This document shows positions 35,147 to 45,810 of a stretch of 64,000 nucleotides of DNA, piece by piece. The notes beneath the pieces are model-generated. The model was not told the DNA's origin and made no database searches. It saw only the letters and a list, made by a program, of their open reading frames with translations. This DNA is from Silene latifolia (lineage: Eukaryota; Streptophyta; Magnoliopsida; Caryophyllales; Caryophyllaceae), in the NCBI RefSeq assembly GCF_048544455.1, contig NC_133536.1, forward strand, positions 39,574,652 through 39,638,651, given 5' to 3'. The position numbers were made by a program, and so were the translations under genes. Position 1 is the stretch's first letter. The number at the start of each line of letters is the position of its first letter.

Positions 35147-36561
35147 TGATACGGTCGTTATGTACCAAAAATAATACATAAATATAACTAACAGAAGCTA
35201 GTGATAAGTAGGGTCGATCTCCACAGGGAGGCAAGGTATCTATCTGTAAGTCCGTCTATCTAAGTCACAGGTGGGGGTTTCAAATTTGGTTTTCTAAACT
35301 ACTAAAGTTTAAGGGGCAAGAGAAATAAATCAAGAGCAATAAGGCAAGAAAATAGTAGATAAGTGATCAGAGAAATGAGGTATTTCAGGATTTCGGTTCA
35401 CCATGGTAATTTATCGACTCAGTCATAAATAACCTAGACAATCTACTGTGAGAAGGGCATGGGAAAGGTCCTTTCGATCCGCTATCCACCCTAGATTGCC
35501 ACTAACTTAACTTCCGTCCTCATTAGGGTAGTTTACTGTTCATAGCAGGTCTATTTATTCCAATCTTCCGATCCAGGAACAAAGTTAACCAAATTAATGT
35601 TATTTAGAAGCGTGCACTCAACTAAATGTGTTACAGTTACATTTCTACGGTCACAGATTCTCACATGTAAATTACCTAATCTATTCACTACATCGTCACA
35701 ATACTACCATGGATCCCCTAATCTTAACATAGAGAGAATATCTACTCATGTTCTTAATGCAATCAACAATAATGATAACAAGCATACTAATTAGAGACAT
35801 AATGAAAGAATAATAATAAAGCATAAATCAAAATAGGAGAACAATAAATAAGAGCAAGGAAGAATTAATATTAAGATTAAGAGTAAGGAGGGATTACAAA
35901 GTTTGAATCCGGAGAGAAAAGTGGCAGAGAAGTTTCAGCAGTAAATTAGAGCAAAGAACGTAATTAAGAGTCTGAGTGATTAAGAGAAAAAAGATCCCTA
36001 ATGACCTAATTACGACTCCCTTATATAGGGGAGTCAAGATTAACATAAATAAACCTATCACGTATTAATAAAACCCGTGTAATCTAGCTAATCACTCGAT
36101 CGAGTACTTTCAGACCACTCGATCGAGGACTTCTCCAGCAAAACTTCTCGATCGAACACTTTAGGACCTCGATCGAGTATTCCCATAAAAGCACATTTCG
36201 ATCGAGTATAATAGTCACTCGATCGACCTTCAGTTTCTGCCAAACCACTCGATCGAACTCCAGAACATCTCGATCGAGTACTTTCTACTGAGATCAGCAC
36301 CAAATTCGTCATGTCAGCTTCATATGACCTCCCTTCACGCATCCCGAGGTACGACTTCCGCTCTAAGTATCCGTCTCCTTACAATGCATGCTAAATGGGA
36401 CGAATAAGATGCGATTCCACTACTTTTAGGTCCATTTCTGCAATTAAGACAAAACAAACCAAAGTAGCCAATTCGGGGCATTTTGCAATACAAAGCGATA
36501 CAAATGGCATAGAAATACGTGCAATAAGAGGCTAAAAAGTCTATATAAATTTCACGTATGA
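35147..36561 (-). mobile_element. Athila-like solo LTR inside the CACTA gene
   Basis: A 1.4-kb LTR on the minus strand of the same superfamily as 51699-53172: shared CCTTGCCTCCCTG block, TTTTTAGCCT near its start, and a cluster of TCGATCGA palindromes. The perfect 5-bp duplication ATAGT (35142-35146, 36562-36566) and the absence of internal sequence mark a solo LTR left by LTR-LTR recombination. It lies in the last intron of the C48 gene model. Confidence 0.92.
36096..36292. repeat. TCGATCGA palindrome cluster 1
   Basis: Eight exact TCGATCGA copies, most within ACTCGATCGAGT-like 12-mers, spaced about 20-30 bp. Confidence 0.95.
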
Positions 36562-38696
36562 ATAGTTATTAAAACAGACTAACCGGTGAGGGTATGTCGA
36601 TTTACTTTTGGGTGATAATCTCCCACATGGACCGATAACAGAAAAAGGTGCAGTCGTTGCTGCCTGGTTGTTGTACGTGAGACTATTATATAATTCACAT
36701 ACAAATAAGCTAAATTAGATCAACCTCTGGCATAAACATAAATTAAATAATAGGAGTAATTATTAAGAACACACTTACTTTTATCGTGACAAAAGTTGGA
36801 CTTGATGCTCCAATTGTTTGAAACACACTAATTCATAAATATATACAGGAAATTATAATTAGCATTTGGCTCAGTAATACCGATGGGACATTAAAAGGAT
36901 CCTAGTATTCAAAGGTCATGCAATAACAATTGACATTATAATGTAAAGTTGTAAACTTACTCAGTCATCATCTTTATAGATCTCTCAGTGGGAGGATGTC
37001 CGCAAGAGTTAATCCAGTACACTATGCCTTTTTGCACACTGATTGCCGTTAGCAGCCAATGCTTGCTATGAAATATTGAAAATTGAATTGTTAGTTCATA
37101 TACATGCATGTAAGCGTGTTAATAAATGAATAGAATCGTGATTCATTATAATAAACTACTATACATACCGATTCTCATTATATGGGGCAAACCATAGGCT
37201 TTTGGGCGTCATCAACCGTTCAACAATTCTCTCATTGTACTCTCTGTATGTGTATCCAAAGGACTTATGAGAGAACAATTTAGGTGACACGAATCCGTAG
37301 TCATGAGAAACATAGTTCTTCTCAGCCATGTGTGTACACAGGTACCTATTACGTCAAATGGAACGAAGAATGTTATTTTCATTGATGATTTAAATCAACA
37401 TCACTATTCGTAAAACCAAATGCCAAGTTTTAATTAAAAAACTTACTTCATCCAAATTCCAATGTGCATAGCATCTAACTCGTCAAGGTCGAGAAACTGA
37501 CACAGTGATTACCCATCCATATAAATAGTGAAACTGAAACGCATAACATCCTCTTCGATGTCAATCATGAGTACTTCCCCGACAGCTAGCTTCCTTTCAG
37601 CCAGCTGGTGCAAAGCTACGAATGTTGGAGTACTCAATTTTTGCTTATAATCACCGGTCTGATATTTAGGTTTAAGTAGAACACCAAGGTTGTGTGCAGC
37701 AAGAGTAGATTTAACCCCGGTCTACAATTTAGAAAAAAAAAATATACATTACACGAGACGTCATATATAATTTAAATAGCCAAAAAAAAAGGAAAAACTC
37801 ACAATCTATTTTTCAAATTATCATTATCTCTTGAATTTTGGGTGGAGAGGCAGTCGAATCAGTGACTTTGGGTGTTGACGTAGTAGTCCTAATTTCAGCC
37901 ATAATGGCTTCGTGTAACTCCTGAAAATGTAAAAATCCAAATACTTACTATATGTTAGATAAGGTTACCCTAATAAATTTAAAGGCGTTCATTTTATAAA
38001 ATGCGTTCGCTTTAGCATAACTACCCCGGAGATGTCAACAATAATGAATTCTTCAGGCCATTGCACAATAGAACCCACTGCATGTTGCAAAAGCCAATTA
38101 TCACTACATGGTACTATTAGAATACCATACTTCTCCAGATATAACTCGGTCACTTCCAATTCCCTCCATCCCATACGGGGGGCAATGCATTGATTGCTTT
38201 TAACCTCAACTCCCCTAGCAACAACAATTCTGCCCGATGCCACTGTAGAGGTTTGGTAGTAAAGAACACAAGGCTTCTTGCAAACGACCTTCACATTTTT
38301 AATTAATTAGTATATATACATGCACTACTTTAAATAATAAATTTAATTAATTAATATATATACAACAATTATAAACTAGTCGTAGTAGCTAATACCTCGT
38401 CAAAACCCGGAATTGGAGATGATAAGAACGTGTCTTCAGCTCCCACCTCCACGTCCTTCTCCCCTGCCTTCACGGCTTCCTCTTCATCTACCCCATCTTG
38501 ATCCTTTGCCATATCTTTCCCACTTTGCATGCCCACTTTCTTCTTCTTCTTCCCTGTTTCCTTTATGATTTTCCGAACCATAACCAACTCTTCTTCAGAT
38601 GGCTTATCCCCCGTTTCCACCATTCTGAGTATCAACCTGGCCATTGTTTGTAGCTGTGTAGTAGAAATGAATATGATTAAAATTAGTATAATTTCA

Positions 38697-38697
<1 letters not shown>

Positions 38698-38739
<42 letters not shown>
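38698..38739. repeat. (AT)n microsatellite, left of LINE fragment
   Basis: About 20 AT units in the long intron of the CACTA gene, directly before the LINE fragment. Confidence 0.95.
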
Positions 38740-38743
<4 letters not shown>

Positions 38744-39764
38744 TATCAATATCTATCTAAAGGGGTCAGCTTGGCAGGATTACTCCCCCAGTACTAATTC
38801 CTCTTGGTACTGGAGGAAAATCTGTCAAGTTAAAGATGATTTCCATCAGGCATATCAGAAACTAAATTGGGTCCCCAGTGGCAATAGATACACTATATCT
38901 AAGGGATATGAGCTATTCCATAACAAATCACATAATGTCCCTTGGTTTGGCTGCGTTTGGAATGTATGGACTATACCAAAACATGGATTTATAGCCTGGA
39001 TATATTACCATGGGAATATGAACACAAAGAGTAAAATGCACAGATTTGGAATCAGTGAAGATAGTACCTGTTGTATCTGTGGAATAGAGGAGGAAACAAT
39101 GGAGCATCTTTTCTTCGAATGCCCCTACAACAAATGTCTCCTTCTTTGTATGGGAGCTTGGATGGGGATAAACTTACCGGAGAACGACTTGCTAACCTGG
39201 CGCCTGGGAAGGTCTGGTTCTCAGGTCCAGAAAGGGACCCTTGATGCTGCTATAAATGCTTGCATCTACAATATTTGGCATCAACGAAATCGGAGTAACT
39301 ATGACTTAACTCTCATCCACCCAAACAAGCTTGCTCGGATGATAATGGAAGAGATGAAAATGCGATTTCGCAGCTTGGATCGAAGGAATTGAATAGGAGG
39401 GACGAGGATTGGATTCAGGGACTGCTGAGAAAGGGGATTTGATCTCTTGGGTCGATTTAATTTCTGGGATTGTTGTTGGTGATCAAATAGGAGGAAAAGG
39501 GAGGGGGGGTGGGGTGTTTGAAGAAGACGATTTCTAGGGTTCTTGCCTTTTTTGTTTCCAATTTCTATCAGATCTTGTTGTTTTAATGTCTAAGGTTTGT
39601 TTCTTTGTTTCAGGCTGGTTCTTTTTGGGCCGTTAGTTGCGATATAGGGCTGGATAATTGTCGGTCTGGCATTTGTATCGGCCTTATTGTATGGTTACAT
39701 TTTTTTGATATATATACTTACATTTTATCAAATATATATATATATATATATAAATATATACATA

Positions 39765-39814
<50 letters not shown>
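38740..39814 (+). pseudogene. 5'-truncated LINE (zf-RVT) inside the CACTA intron
   Basis: The plus-strand frame reads WYWRKICQVKDDFHQAYQ, then the zf-RVT domain (CCICGIEEETMEHLFFECP, about 39065-39125), an IWHQRNRSNYDL segment, and a stop at 39392. About 340 bp of 3' UTR leads into a (TA)n tract (39730-39814). Only the last 210 or so codons of ORF2 remain. It is antisense to the CACTA gene and fills its intron 39904-38657, so it need not disrupt the coding exons. Confidence 0.85.
39730..39814. repeat. (TA)n microsatellite, right of LINE fragment
   Basis: Long TA run broken by AAATATATAC and ACATAT. It could be the LINE tail or part of a pre-existing AT tract split by the insertion. Confidence 0.9.
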
Positions 39815-39818
<4 letters not shown>

Positions 39819-42164
39819 GTTGAATAAAATACAGTATTTAATTATATACCCTATCATCACCACTCATTGTCCTTCGAGTATTTTTCCCAAAATACTTACT
39901 GATACAAACATGCGTCGATATCCCTCTCACACGACCTGGATGCTCTTCTTTGCCGATTGGCCTAGCAAGAATGTCATCGCGTCCTTCAGGCTTCCATTTT
40001 CCTTCCTGTACCTCCTTCTCGCAGATCCTCTACATACACATAAAACCATTATGCAACTAAATTTTATTTAAACTCACAATTATATAACCGACCACCAGTG
40101 GTAGGAGTGACATATTTATTCAAACTTACAATTTTCTCTTTGACGGCCTTATCATATGGAGTTTCTAATTTTCCATTCATAGGAGTGTGACCGGCCACCC
40201 AAGCATCGTGACGATTGACAGTTCCAAGATTCTCCTTAATCAATCTATAACCACCTCTGGAGCCATGAAAGACGCTCTTTTTTTTTTTTAAATGTTCTCT
40301 TGGTTCTGCCTACTCATAGTCTTCATAAAATGAATTGTATCTAGTAACGTAAGCATATTTCATTACTTATTAAGTGATTACTAATAAAGTGATCCCAATG
40401 AGTCGCAAATAAGTTACCTTAAACTTGTCAGACTGCCTATAAGCAATAAAGTTAATCCAATCTTGCTGGCTGACAAACTGATACTTCTTCTTTGGTGGTT
40501 TCTTGTTTATCTTCCCGGTCTTCTTGTCGAACAAGTGGTTCTGAGCAACCTTTAACTTCCACGCTCTGAAGGAATCCCCTATCTTTATTTTAGGTAACCA
40601 TCATGTTCTTGGGAGACAGTGTAAGCTGCCTGCATATATGGTGATCATATTTTTTTAGTTTCGGCTAATAGCACATATCGAATACTAAGATAATTTCAAC
40701 TCACTGCATTTATTATTTTATATACATACCTTTATTCTCCCCAATAACTTTTCCTCCAGGTCTTGACTCAACTGATTGATACGCGACAAACCGAGAGACA
40801 CATACTCTCTTATACAATAACCAATCCAAGTCGCGAAATTTGCAGCAAAATCACCATCTGGCAGCCCTGTTAATGGATCCCATTCAAGTTTATTAGGTAT
40901 CCCTCTTTCTATTGCTTCTAGGGAAACCCTATGGGTCCTTCGCCTAGTATCCGATTCTAAATTATTCTCATCACCTGAATCTTCTTCGTTTGACCTTTTC
41001 CCATCATTTCTTTTCCACTTTCCACCTATATCTAAACCAAAAATTAATAAACTACTAACTTTAAGCTTTAAGTCGACATAGCAGGAGCATCGTCTCAAAT
41101 AAATGATCACAAAGTATACCTAAAAATATAGATTTGTTTAACACACAATATACTTAAAATAATAGGTGGTGTTTAACACACAATAAACCTAAGATAATTA
41201 GGGGATAATATCACAACTAAGAAAATAAAGACATTAAGTTAATGAGATGAAGGAGTAGGGTTTATTATTACTTCTTCAAATAGGAGAAGCCGACCCCGGT
41301 ATGGCGATGACGGAGGGGACGACAGAGGCAATGGGGATGGCCACGACAGAGGCGACGACGACTGCAAAGACGAAGGTGACGGAGAATAGTAGTGGTTCTA
41401 AGGAAACTCAGTGTTCGAGGGTTTTAAGTGGGCGAGGAGAAGGTTTTCATGTGTGTTGTTTGAATATTTTATTGAAACTAGTAAACACGGGTTCAGCGAA
41501 ACCGTATTCTATATTTTGCAATATGACCACGGCTGACTATAAACCCGTAATTGTTTTCATTATATTACATCGGTTGGTGCCTAACCATTGTCATTTATCT
41601 TTCATTGTGTCAAGTTTTTCCCGCAAAAAAAAAGCATCTTCCATATTTGGTAATCCGTATTAAGTTAGTACAAACTTCTTTCCTCAATTAGGCAACTGGG
41701 ATAGCAAGTGGGGGAAAATGGAAATTCAAGACTAAATTATACACAACCCAATGTAACTTCTTTCCTCAATTGGTTTCCTAAATACAACCCAATGAGAAAT
41801 TAATAAACATACATTGTTCCTTTAACCTTTCTCGTAGCGCATCCATTTTCTTCTCGCTTTCAATATAGCTCGGTTGACGCCACAATTCCCTTAATCTTTT
41901 ATTTTCTGCTTCTTCTGACAACTTACGATCCCTCTGCACCCATAAACTCACAATATTTGTACCTTGGTTCAATAAAAAATAACTGAACTGTCTGTGCATT
42001 GGTCAAATCAAGAATAATGAGAAATATTAGCCATTGGCACACGGCTTAAAAAATACCGTATAGTCAAACAATTAATTATTTTTTAATATAATGAGTTGTA
42101 TCATCATATCTTACATTTATTTTTGTTTAATATATTGAGTCGTATGGTCAAACAATTAATAAAC

Positions 42165-42350
42165 GGTGCACGTTGAAGTTAGAACATCATGATTGACAAT
42201 GGTTGTATGTGAACCGTTGTTAATGAACAAATTTACAATGGTTGTAGTTGTAGGCTAACCGTTGTTAATGAACCAATTTACAACGGTTGTAGATAAACCG
42301 TTGTTGATGAACCAATTGACAACGGTTGCAGGTGAACCGTTGTTGATGAG
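42165..42350. repeat. Internal CACTA subterminal-type array
   Basis: Five to six pairs of CAACGGTTGTAG / AACCGTTGTT, the same word as in the element ends, but 2.1 kb inside the right end. Its position just left of the two short cargo genes is unusual. Confidence 0.8.
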
Positions 42351-42490
42351 TATTACGTAGCGACAATCGGATCTTGATTCTTGATCGATCTATGGAGTTA
42401 AAAAAATGGAAGCAAATCAAAAAAGCATAACTCAACACTTTCAAAATGATCATTTCATTTAATTTTAAACCAAATACATTACAACATTTA

Positions 42491-42937
42491 TCAGAAATCA
42501 AAAGATGTATAATAAGCCGGAACAACCCCGGTTAAGTGTAAAAAGCGCTTCTCAACCTGCCACCAATCACGCCACTCTGGTATACCACTAACTTCCGGGT
42601 CATTGGCTTCATATTTTGCAATAACAGATTGAATATATGCAAGGACACGACTTGCATGTGGAGATAAGGTTGGAAGAGTACAACTCAACATATCTCTGGC
42701 TGCAGCCAAGTTGTGAGTAACAGGCCGACGAGGGTATGAAGATGATGATGATGACGAGGCTTTGTTGACAAGCCGGACTGCTTCACGCCTCTTAATCCAA
42801 TAATTCCGTTGATGTTCAAGGGATGCTTTGATTAATGGGTGTTGATCGGCGGGAAGCCCGGCGATAACCTTCCCATCATCTTCAATCGTTTGTGTAAGTC
42901 ATTCTTCGTTGTTAATAAAATTAGGGTTCATTGCCAT
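42491..42937 (-). pseudogene. Short CACTA-borne gene of unknown function
   Basis: One 149-codon frame opens MAMNPNFINNEE at 42937, with a single TGA at 42899-42901 (an Arg CGA before CpG decay would fit), then LTQTIEDDGKVIAGLPADQ, a Ser run (KASSSSSSSYPRR), and ends EWRDWWQVEKRFLHLTGVVP. It has no introns. A TATAAAT lies at 43018-43012 on the minus strand, about 75 bp before the ATG, so it has a gene-like layout. I recognise no domain. It lies 380 bp downstream of the XS gene in the same orientation. Confidence 0.6.
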
Positions 42938-43011
42938 GTTGTTTCAAATTTGTGTAATGGGGATGAAATATTATGATTTGATTAATGAATGTTTGTAAAT
43001 GATGTTTTAAC

Positions 43012-43018
43012 ATTTATA
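43012..43018 (-). promoter_or_regulatory. TATA box of the short unknown gene
   Basis: Minus-strand CTATAAATG, about 75 bp before the ATG at 42937. Confidence 0.5.
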
Positions 43019-43319
43019 GTCACATTTAATGTAAAAGTAACCGTTGGTAATTAATTTAATGTAAAAGTTGACTTATTAACAAATATTTTAAACCTACGTA
43101 ACTTGCAATAAATAATTAGAAAATAAAATACACTATCACGCATATATTATTCAAGAAAAACACATACATAACAAGAAATTAAAAGACGCGCGGTTTTAAA
43201 ACCATTAATTAGAATAATAATAATAATTAATTAACAAATTCATCTTGTAATTCCCCTGCGATTGCGATAAATATTGGGAATTCAATATGTGAATTATTAA
43301 GAGGCACTTGTTCTACCTC

Positions 43320-43754
43320 CTATGAACGAGGCATAGTGTCAATATAGTGCCGATATGTTCTTAATAGATTAATGTCACAATCGGTTACAATCCATAAATA
43401 TTGCGCTTGTAACACATCATCCGTATAATAATTTATCTTCCCAACATCATGATCCTCGTATTTTGCCTGGAGTTTTCTCGCTTGACGAAAAGATTTCAGC
43501 TTCTTCCCAAAACCTTCAAACTCGATCATTGCGTAACCAAGAAAACCATGAACTTTAGTCCAAGCTGGGTGGACATTTTTAACGTTCGTATAACCACCTT
43601 GACGAAGCATATCTCTCATCCAAGTAAAACTTCTCGAAAAAGCCTTACCATTGTCATCGTATTTGATTGGAAGGTTGTGTATAATACACGTAATAGGATG
43701 GACATAGCGCGTATTTGATTGTGATTTGGCGGGTGTAGAAGACGACGACGACAT
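43320..43754 (-). CDS. XS-domain protein carried by the CACTA element
   Basis: A 144-residue intronless frame, MSSSSSTPAKSQ at the start, ending YRHYIDTMPRS. After a short Ser-rich head, the rest matches the XS domain plan of SGS3, IDN2 and FDM proteins: VHPITCIIHNLPIKYDDNGK, then FTWMRDMLRQGGY, VHPAWTKVHGFLGYAMIEFE, KYEDHDVGKINYY, and YLWIVTDCDI, the last where family members have YGW-A--DD. XS domains bind double-stranded RNA in RNA-directed DNA methylation and gene silencing. The usual zf-XS, coiled-coil and XH partners are absent, so this would be an XS-only protein. No stop or frame break is seen. It lies 670 bp inside the right end of the transposon. The domain call comes from motif spacing by eye. 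Confidence 0.72.
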   Translation of the reverse strand: MSSSSSTPAKSQSNTRYVHPITCIIHNLPIKYDDNGKAFSRSFTWMRDMLRQGGYTNVKNVHPAWTKVHGFLGYAMIEFEGFGKKLKSFRQARKLQAKYEDHDVGKINYYTDDVLQAQYLWIVTDCDINLLRTYRHYIDTMPRS

Positions 43755-43848
43755 GGTGATCGAAGTGTAATATTTTTAATTAAATTATAGGCTATGATTA
43801 TTGAACGTTGAATTGATGAATATGGTTAATTGATCACATTATAAGTGA

Positions 43849-43856
43849 TATTTATA
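43849..43856 (-). promoter_or_regulatory. TATA box of the XS gene
   Basis: Minus-strand TATAAATA about 95 bp before the ATG at 43754. Confidence 0.6.
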
Positions 43857-43924
43857 GGAAAATATGTATGCATGTGTGGATATAATAATGGACGGATAGT
43901 AAATAATGGTCAAACAAAACAATG

Positions 43925-44395
43925 CATGCAACGGTTCATTATTTATCATACATGCATCGGTTGAATATTTTATATTGAAAAAAGTATATAAGGGTTATTT
44001 TTCACCCGTAAATGATAAATGACAATGGGTACAGAGGAACCGTTATATCATAATAGCAAATGATAACGGTTACAAGAAACCCGTAGCTATAACATAACAA
44101 CGGGTACCAAAAACCATTGCTAGTGTTAATTTAGTAACGGTTTTCGAAACGCCGTTTTCTTAAACTGGTAACGGTTGTCCAACAACCGTTGATAAGGGTG
44201 ATTATATAACAAGTTTATGGAAAATGTTAAACGTTTTTGATAACGGCTTGTTAAACAACCGTTGTCACATTGTAATAAGAACGGTTTTCGACGGAAACCA
44301 TTATTCTTATTAGCGCGGTCTAGGTTTCCGCCAATATTTTGAAAACGGTAATCTAAGTGTCATTACTAAATGCATTAAACCGTTGTGATACGCTC
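43925..44395. repeat. CACTA right subterminal repeats
   Basis: About 15 copies of AACGGTT/AACCGTT-like words in both orientations, matching the left-end array. Confidence 0.85.
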
Positions 44396-44423
44396 CTTAT
44401 TGATGGTCCGATTTGGCGTAGTG

Positions 44424-45570
44424 AGCTCATCTCACTAAAATAAATGAAATCATTGTCATCGTTATTTCCGAGGTAAATCTGGTAAGCAACTTGACCAAAT
44501 GGATTCAGGATACCAGAACTACTAGCCATATATGTTGTGATAAAGAATCTTTCAAAGAATATGTGCCAGAAATCAATGGATAACGTGGTCATGGGCATGG
44601 GTAACTCTAGCACTACTAACGTCATTGGGAAAGGAAAAGTACAACTAAAACTGACATCTGGTAAAATTCTCGAACTTAATATTGTTCTTCATGTTCCAGA
44701 AATACGCAGGAACCTTATTACAGGTTTTCTTCTAAACAAGGCACGTATTAAACTCATTTTTGAATCCGACAAACTTGTACTCACTAGAAGTAATAAATTT
44801 CTCGGAAAAGGATTTTAGAAGTGGCTGGCTTTTTGTGCTCGATATGGTGACTATTAATAAAAACTCTACCGCTTCTGTTTCTATTGTTGAGTCTATTACT
44901 TTATAGCATTCAAGAATAGGCCATGTTAATGTTAATTACATTAAAAAATTGAAACATCTTGACCTTATACATGACTACAATAATAAGTCTTTTGACAAAT
45001 GTGAGATATGTGTAGAGGCTAAACATTCCAGGACACCGTTCAATAAACAAGTCAATCGTGCCTCAACCCTTCTTGAATTAATTCATACAGATTTGGGGAA
45101 TTCAAAAACTCCATGAGCAGATGAGGTAAGCCTTATTACATCATTTTTGTAGATGACTTTTCAAGATATACGAAAGTATATTTGCTAAGTACAAATGATC
45201 AAGCCGAGCTGAAATTTATGATCTATAAAGCTGAAGTCGTAAATAAACTAAACCAAAAAAGTAAAAAGAGTTAGGTCTAATAGGGGCGGTGAATATAAGG
45301 GTAATCCTCAAAAGAAATAGTGTGAAGAAAATGGCATTATTCATAACTGCACCTCCCCATTTACCCCACAACAGTACAAAATAGCAAAAGGAAAAATAGA
45401 ACTTTGAAAGACATGATGAATTCTATGCTTATCGGTTATGGTATGCCTACTAACATGTGGGGCGAGGCCATTCTTTCCGCATGTTTTGTGCTTAACAGGG
45501 TTCCACATAAAAGATTGGACAAGACTCCTATTACATTTCCCCACGGAGTTCAAATGTTCGAGTTCGCCCT
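44424..45570 (+). mobile_element. Ty1/Copia element, right part
   Basis: Resumes after the CACTA element: a protease-adjacent and GAG-pre-integrase segment (NSSTTNVIGKGKVQLKLTSG, about 44590-44815), then integrase zinc site and core (CEICVEAKHSRTPF near 45000, YGMPTNMWGEAILSACFVLNR near 45435-45500). Broken, with several breaks. No reverse transcriptase or right LTR is found before other repeats begin. Confidence 0.75.
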
Positions 45571-45810
45571 TTAAGAGGTCTCAGGTATGCTTCTGTGTAT
45601 TGCTGATAAGCTTTCTCACGTAATCTAATGGACATTAAACGACCCTCCCTTGAAGTCGACGGACTCTAAAATATTCCCGACGATAGGTCTTTGCCTCAGA
45701 CCCCTTGAGCCGCCTCGCGTCGCCATAGTTTTCAGATTATAATCTTCGATTAACCTGCGGACTATACATTGACTTTCGCCTTATCCAAGCCTCAGTCAAA
45801 GTCGGGGCTC

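Larger units (their letters stand above)
34954..41933 (-). pseudogene. CACTA gene: Transposase_24 region + C48 (Ulp1-like) protease
   Basis: Splice-site reading gives about 12 exons. Transposase_24 part: 41034-40730 (GKWKRNDGKRSNEEDSG, NKLEWDPLTGLPDGDF), about 40615-40420, about 40280-40130 (SRGGYRLIKENLGTVNRHD), 40029-39905 (GRDDILARPIGKEEHPGRVR). Then a Lys-rich/acidic exon (38656-38396), a DUF8039-like exon (38288-38025; CVLYYQTS, VGSIVQWPEEF), and the C48 exons from about 37720 to 36610 (FGYTYREYNERIVERL, KHWLLTAI, QPGSNDC), with a probable last exon at 35061-34954. A coiled-coil exon at 41933-41813 may begin it. The catalytic His, Gln and Cys are present; the expected Asp reads Asn (VYWINS). 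A TAA at 37509-37511 interrupts the C48 part, and the frame is doubtful near 40570 and at the last intron. Probably inactive. Confidence 0.75.
34235..44423 (-). mobile_element. CACTA (En/Spm) transposon, 10.2 kb
   Basis: The ends are CACTACGCTAAATAATCGG (34235) and, reversed, CACTACGCCAAATCGG (44423), with the 3-bp target duplication AGC at 34232-34234 and 44424-44426, as CACTA transposases make. Both ends carry arrays of AACCGTT/AACGGTT subterminal repeats. Genes are on the minus strand: a long Transposase_24/C48 protease gene, a short unknown gene and an XS-domain gene. No TNP2 (DDE) transposase is seen, so it is probably non-autonomous. It sits inside a Copia element and holds a solo LTR and a LINE fragment. 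Confidence 0.93.

Noticed and set aside
36088-36342. 84-codon minus-strand protein
   Set aside because: It is the palindrome cluster of a solo LTR read as RSS/LDR repeats; no start context or relatives.
41301-41663. 120-codon plus-strand protein MAMTEGTTEA...
   Set aside because: Low-complexity Thr/Ala start followed by unrelated sequence, antisense to the intron and leader of the CACTA gene; no domain.
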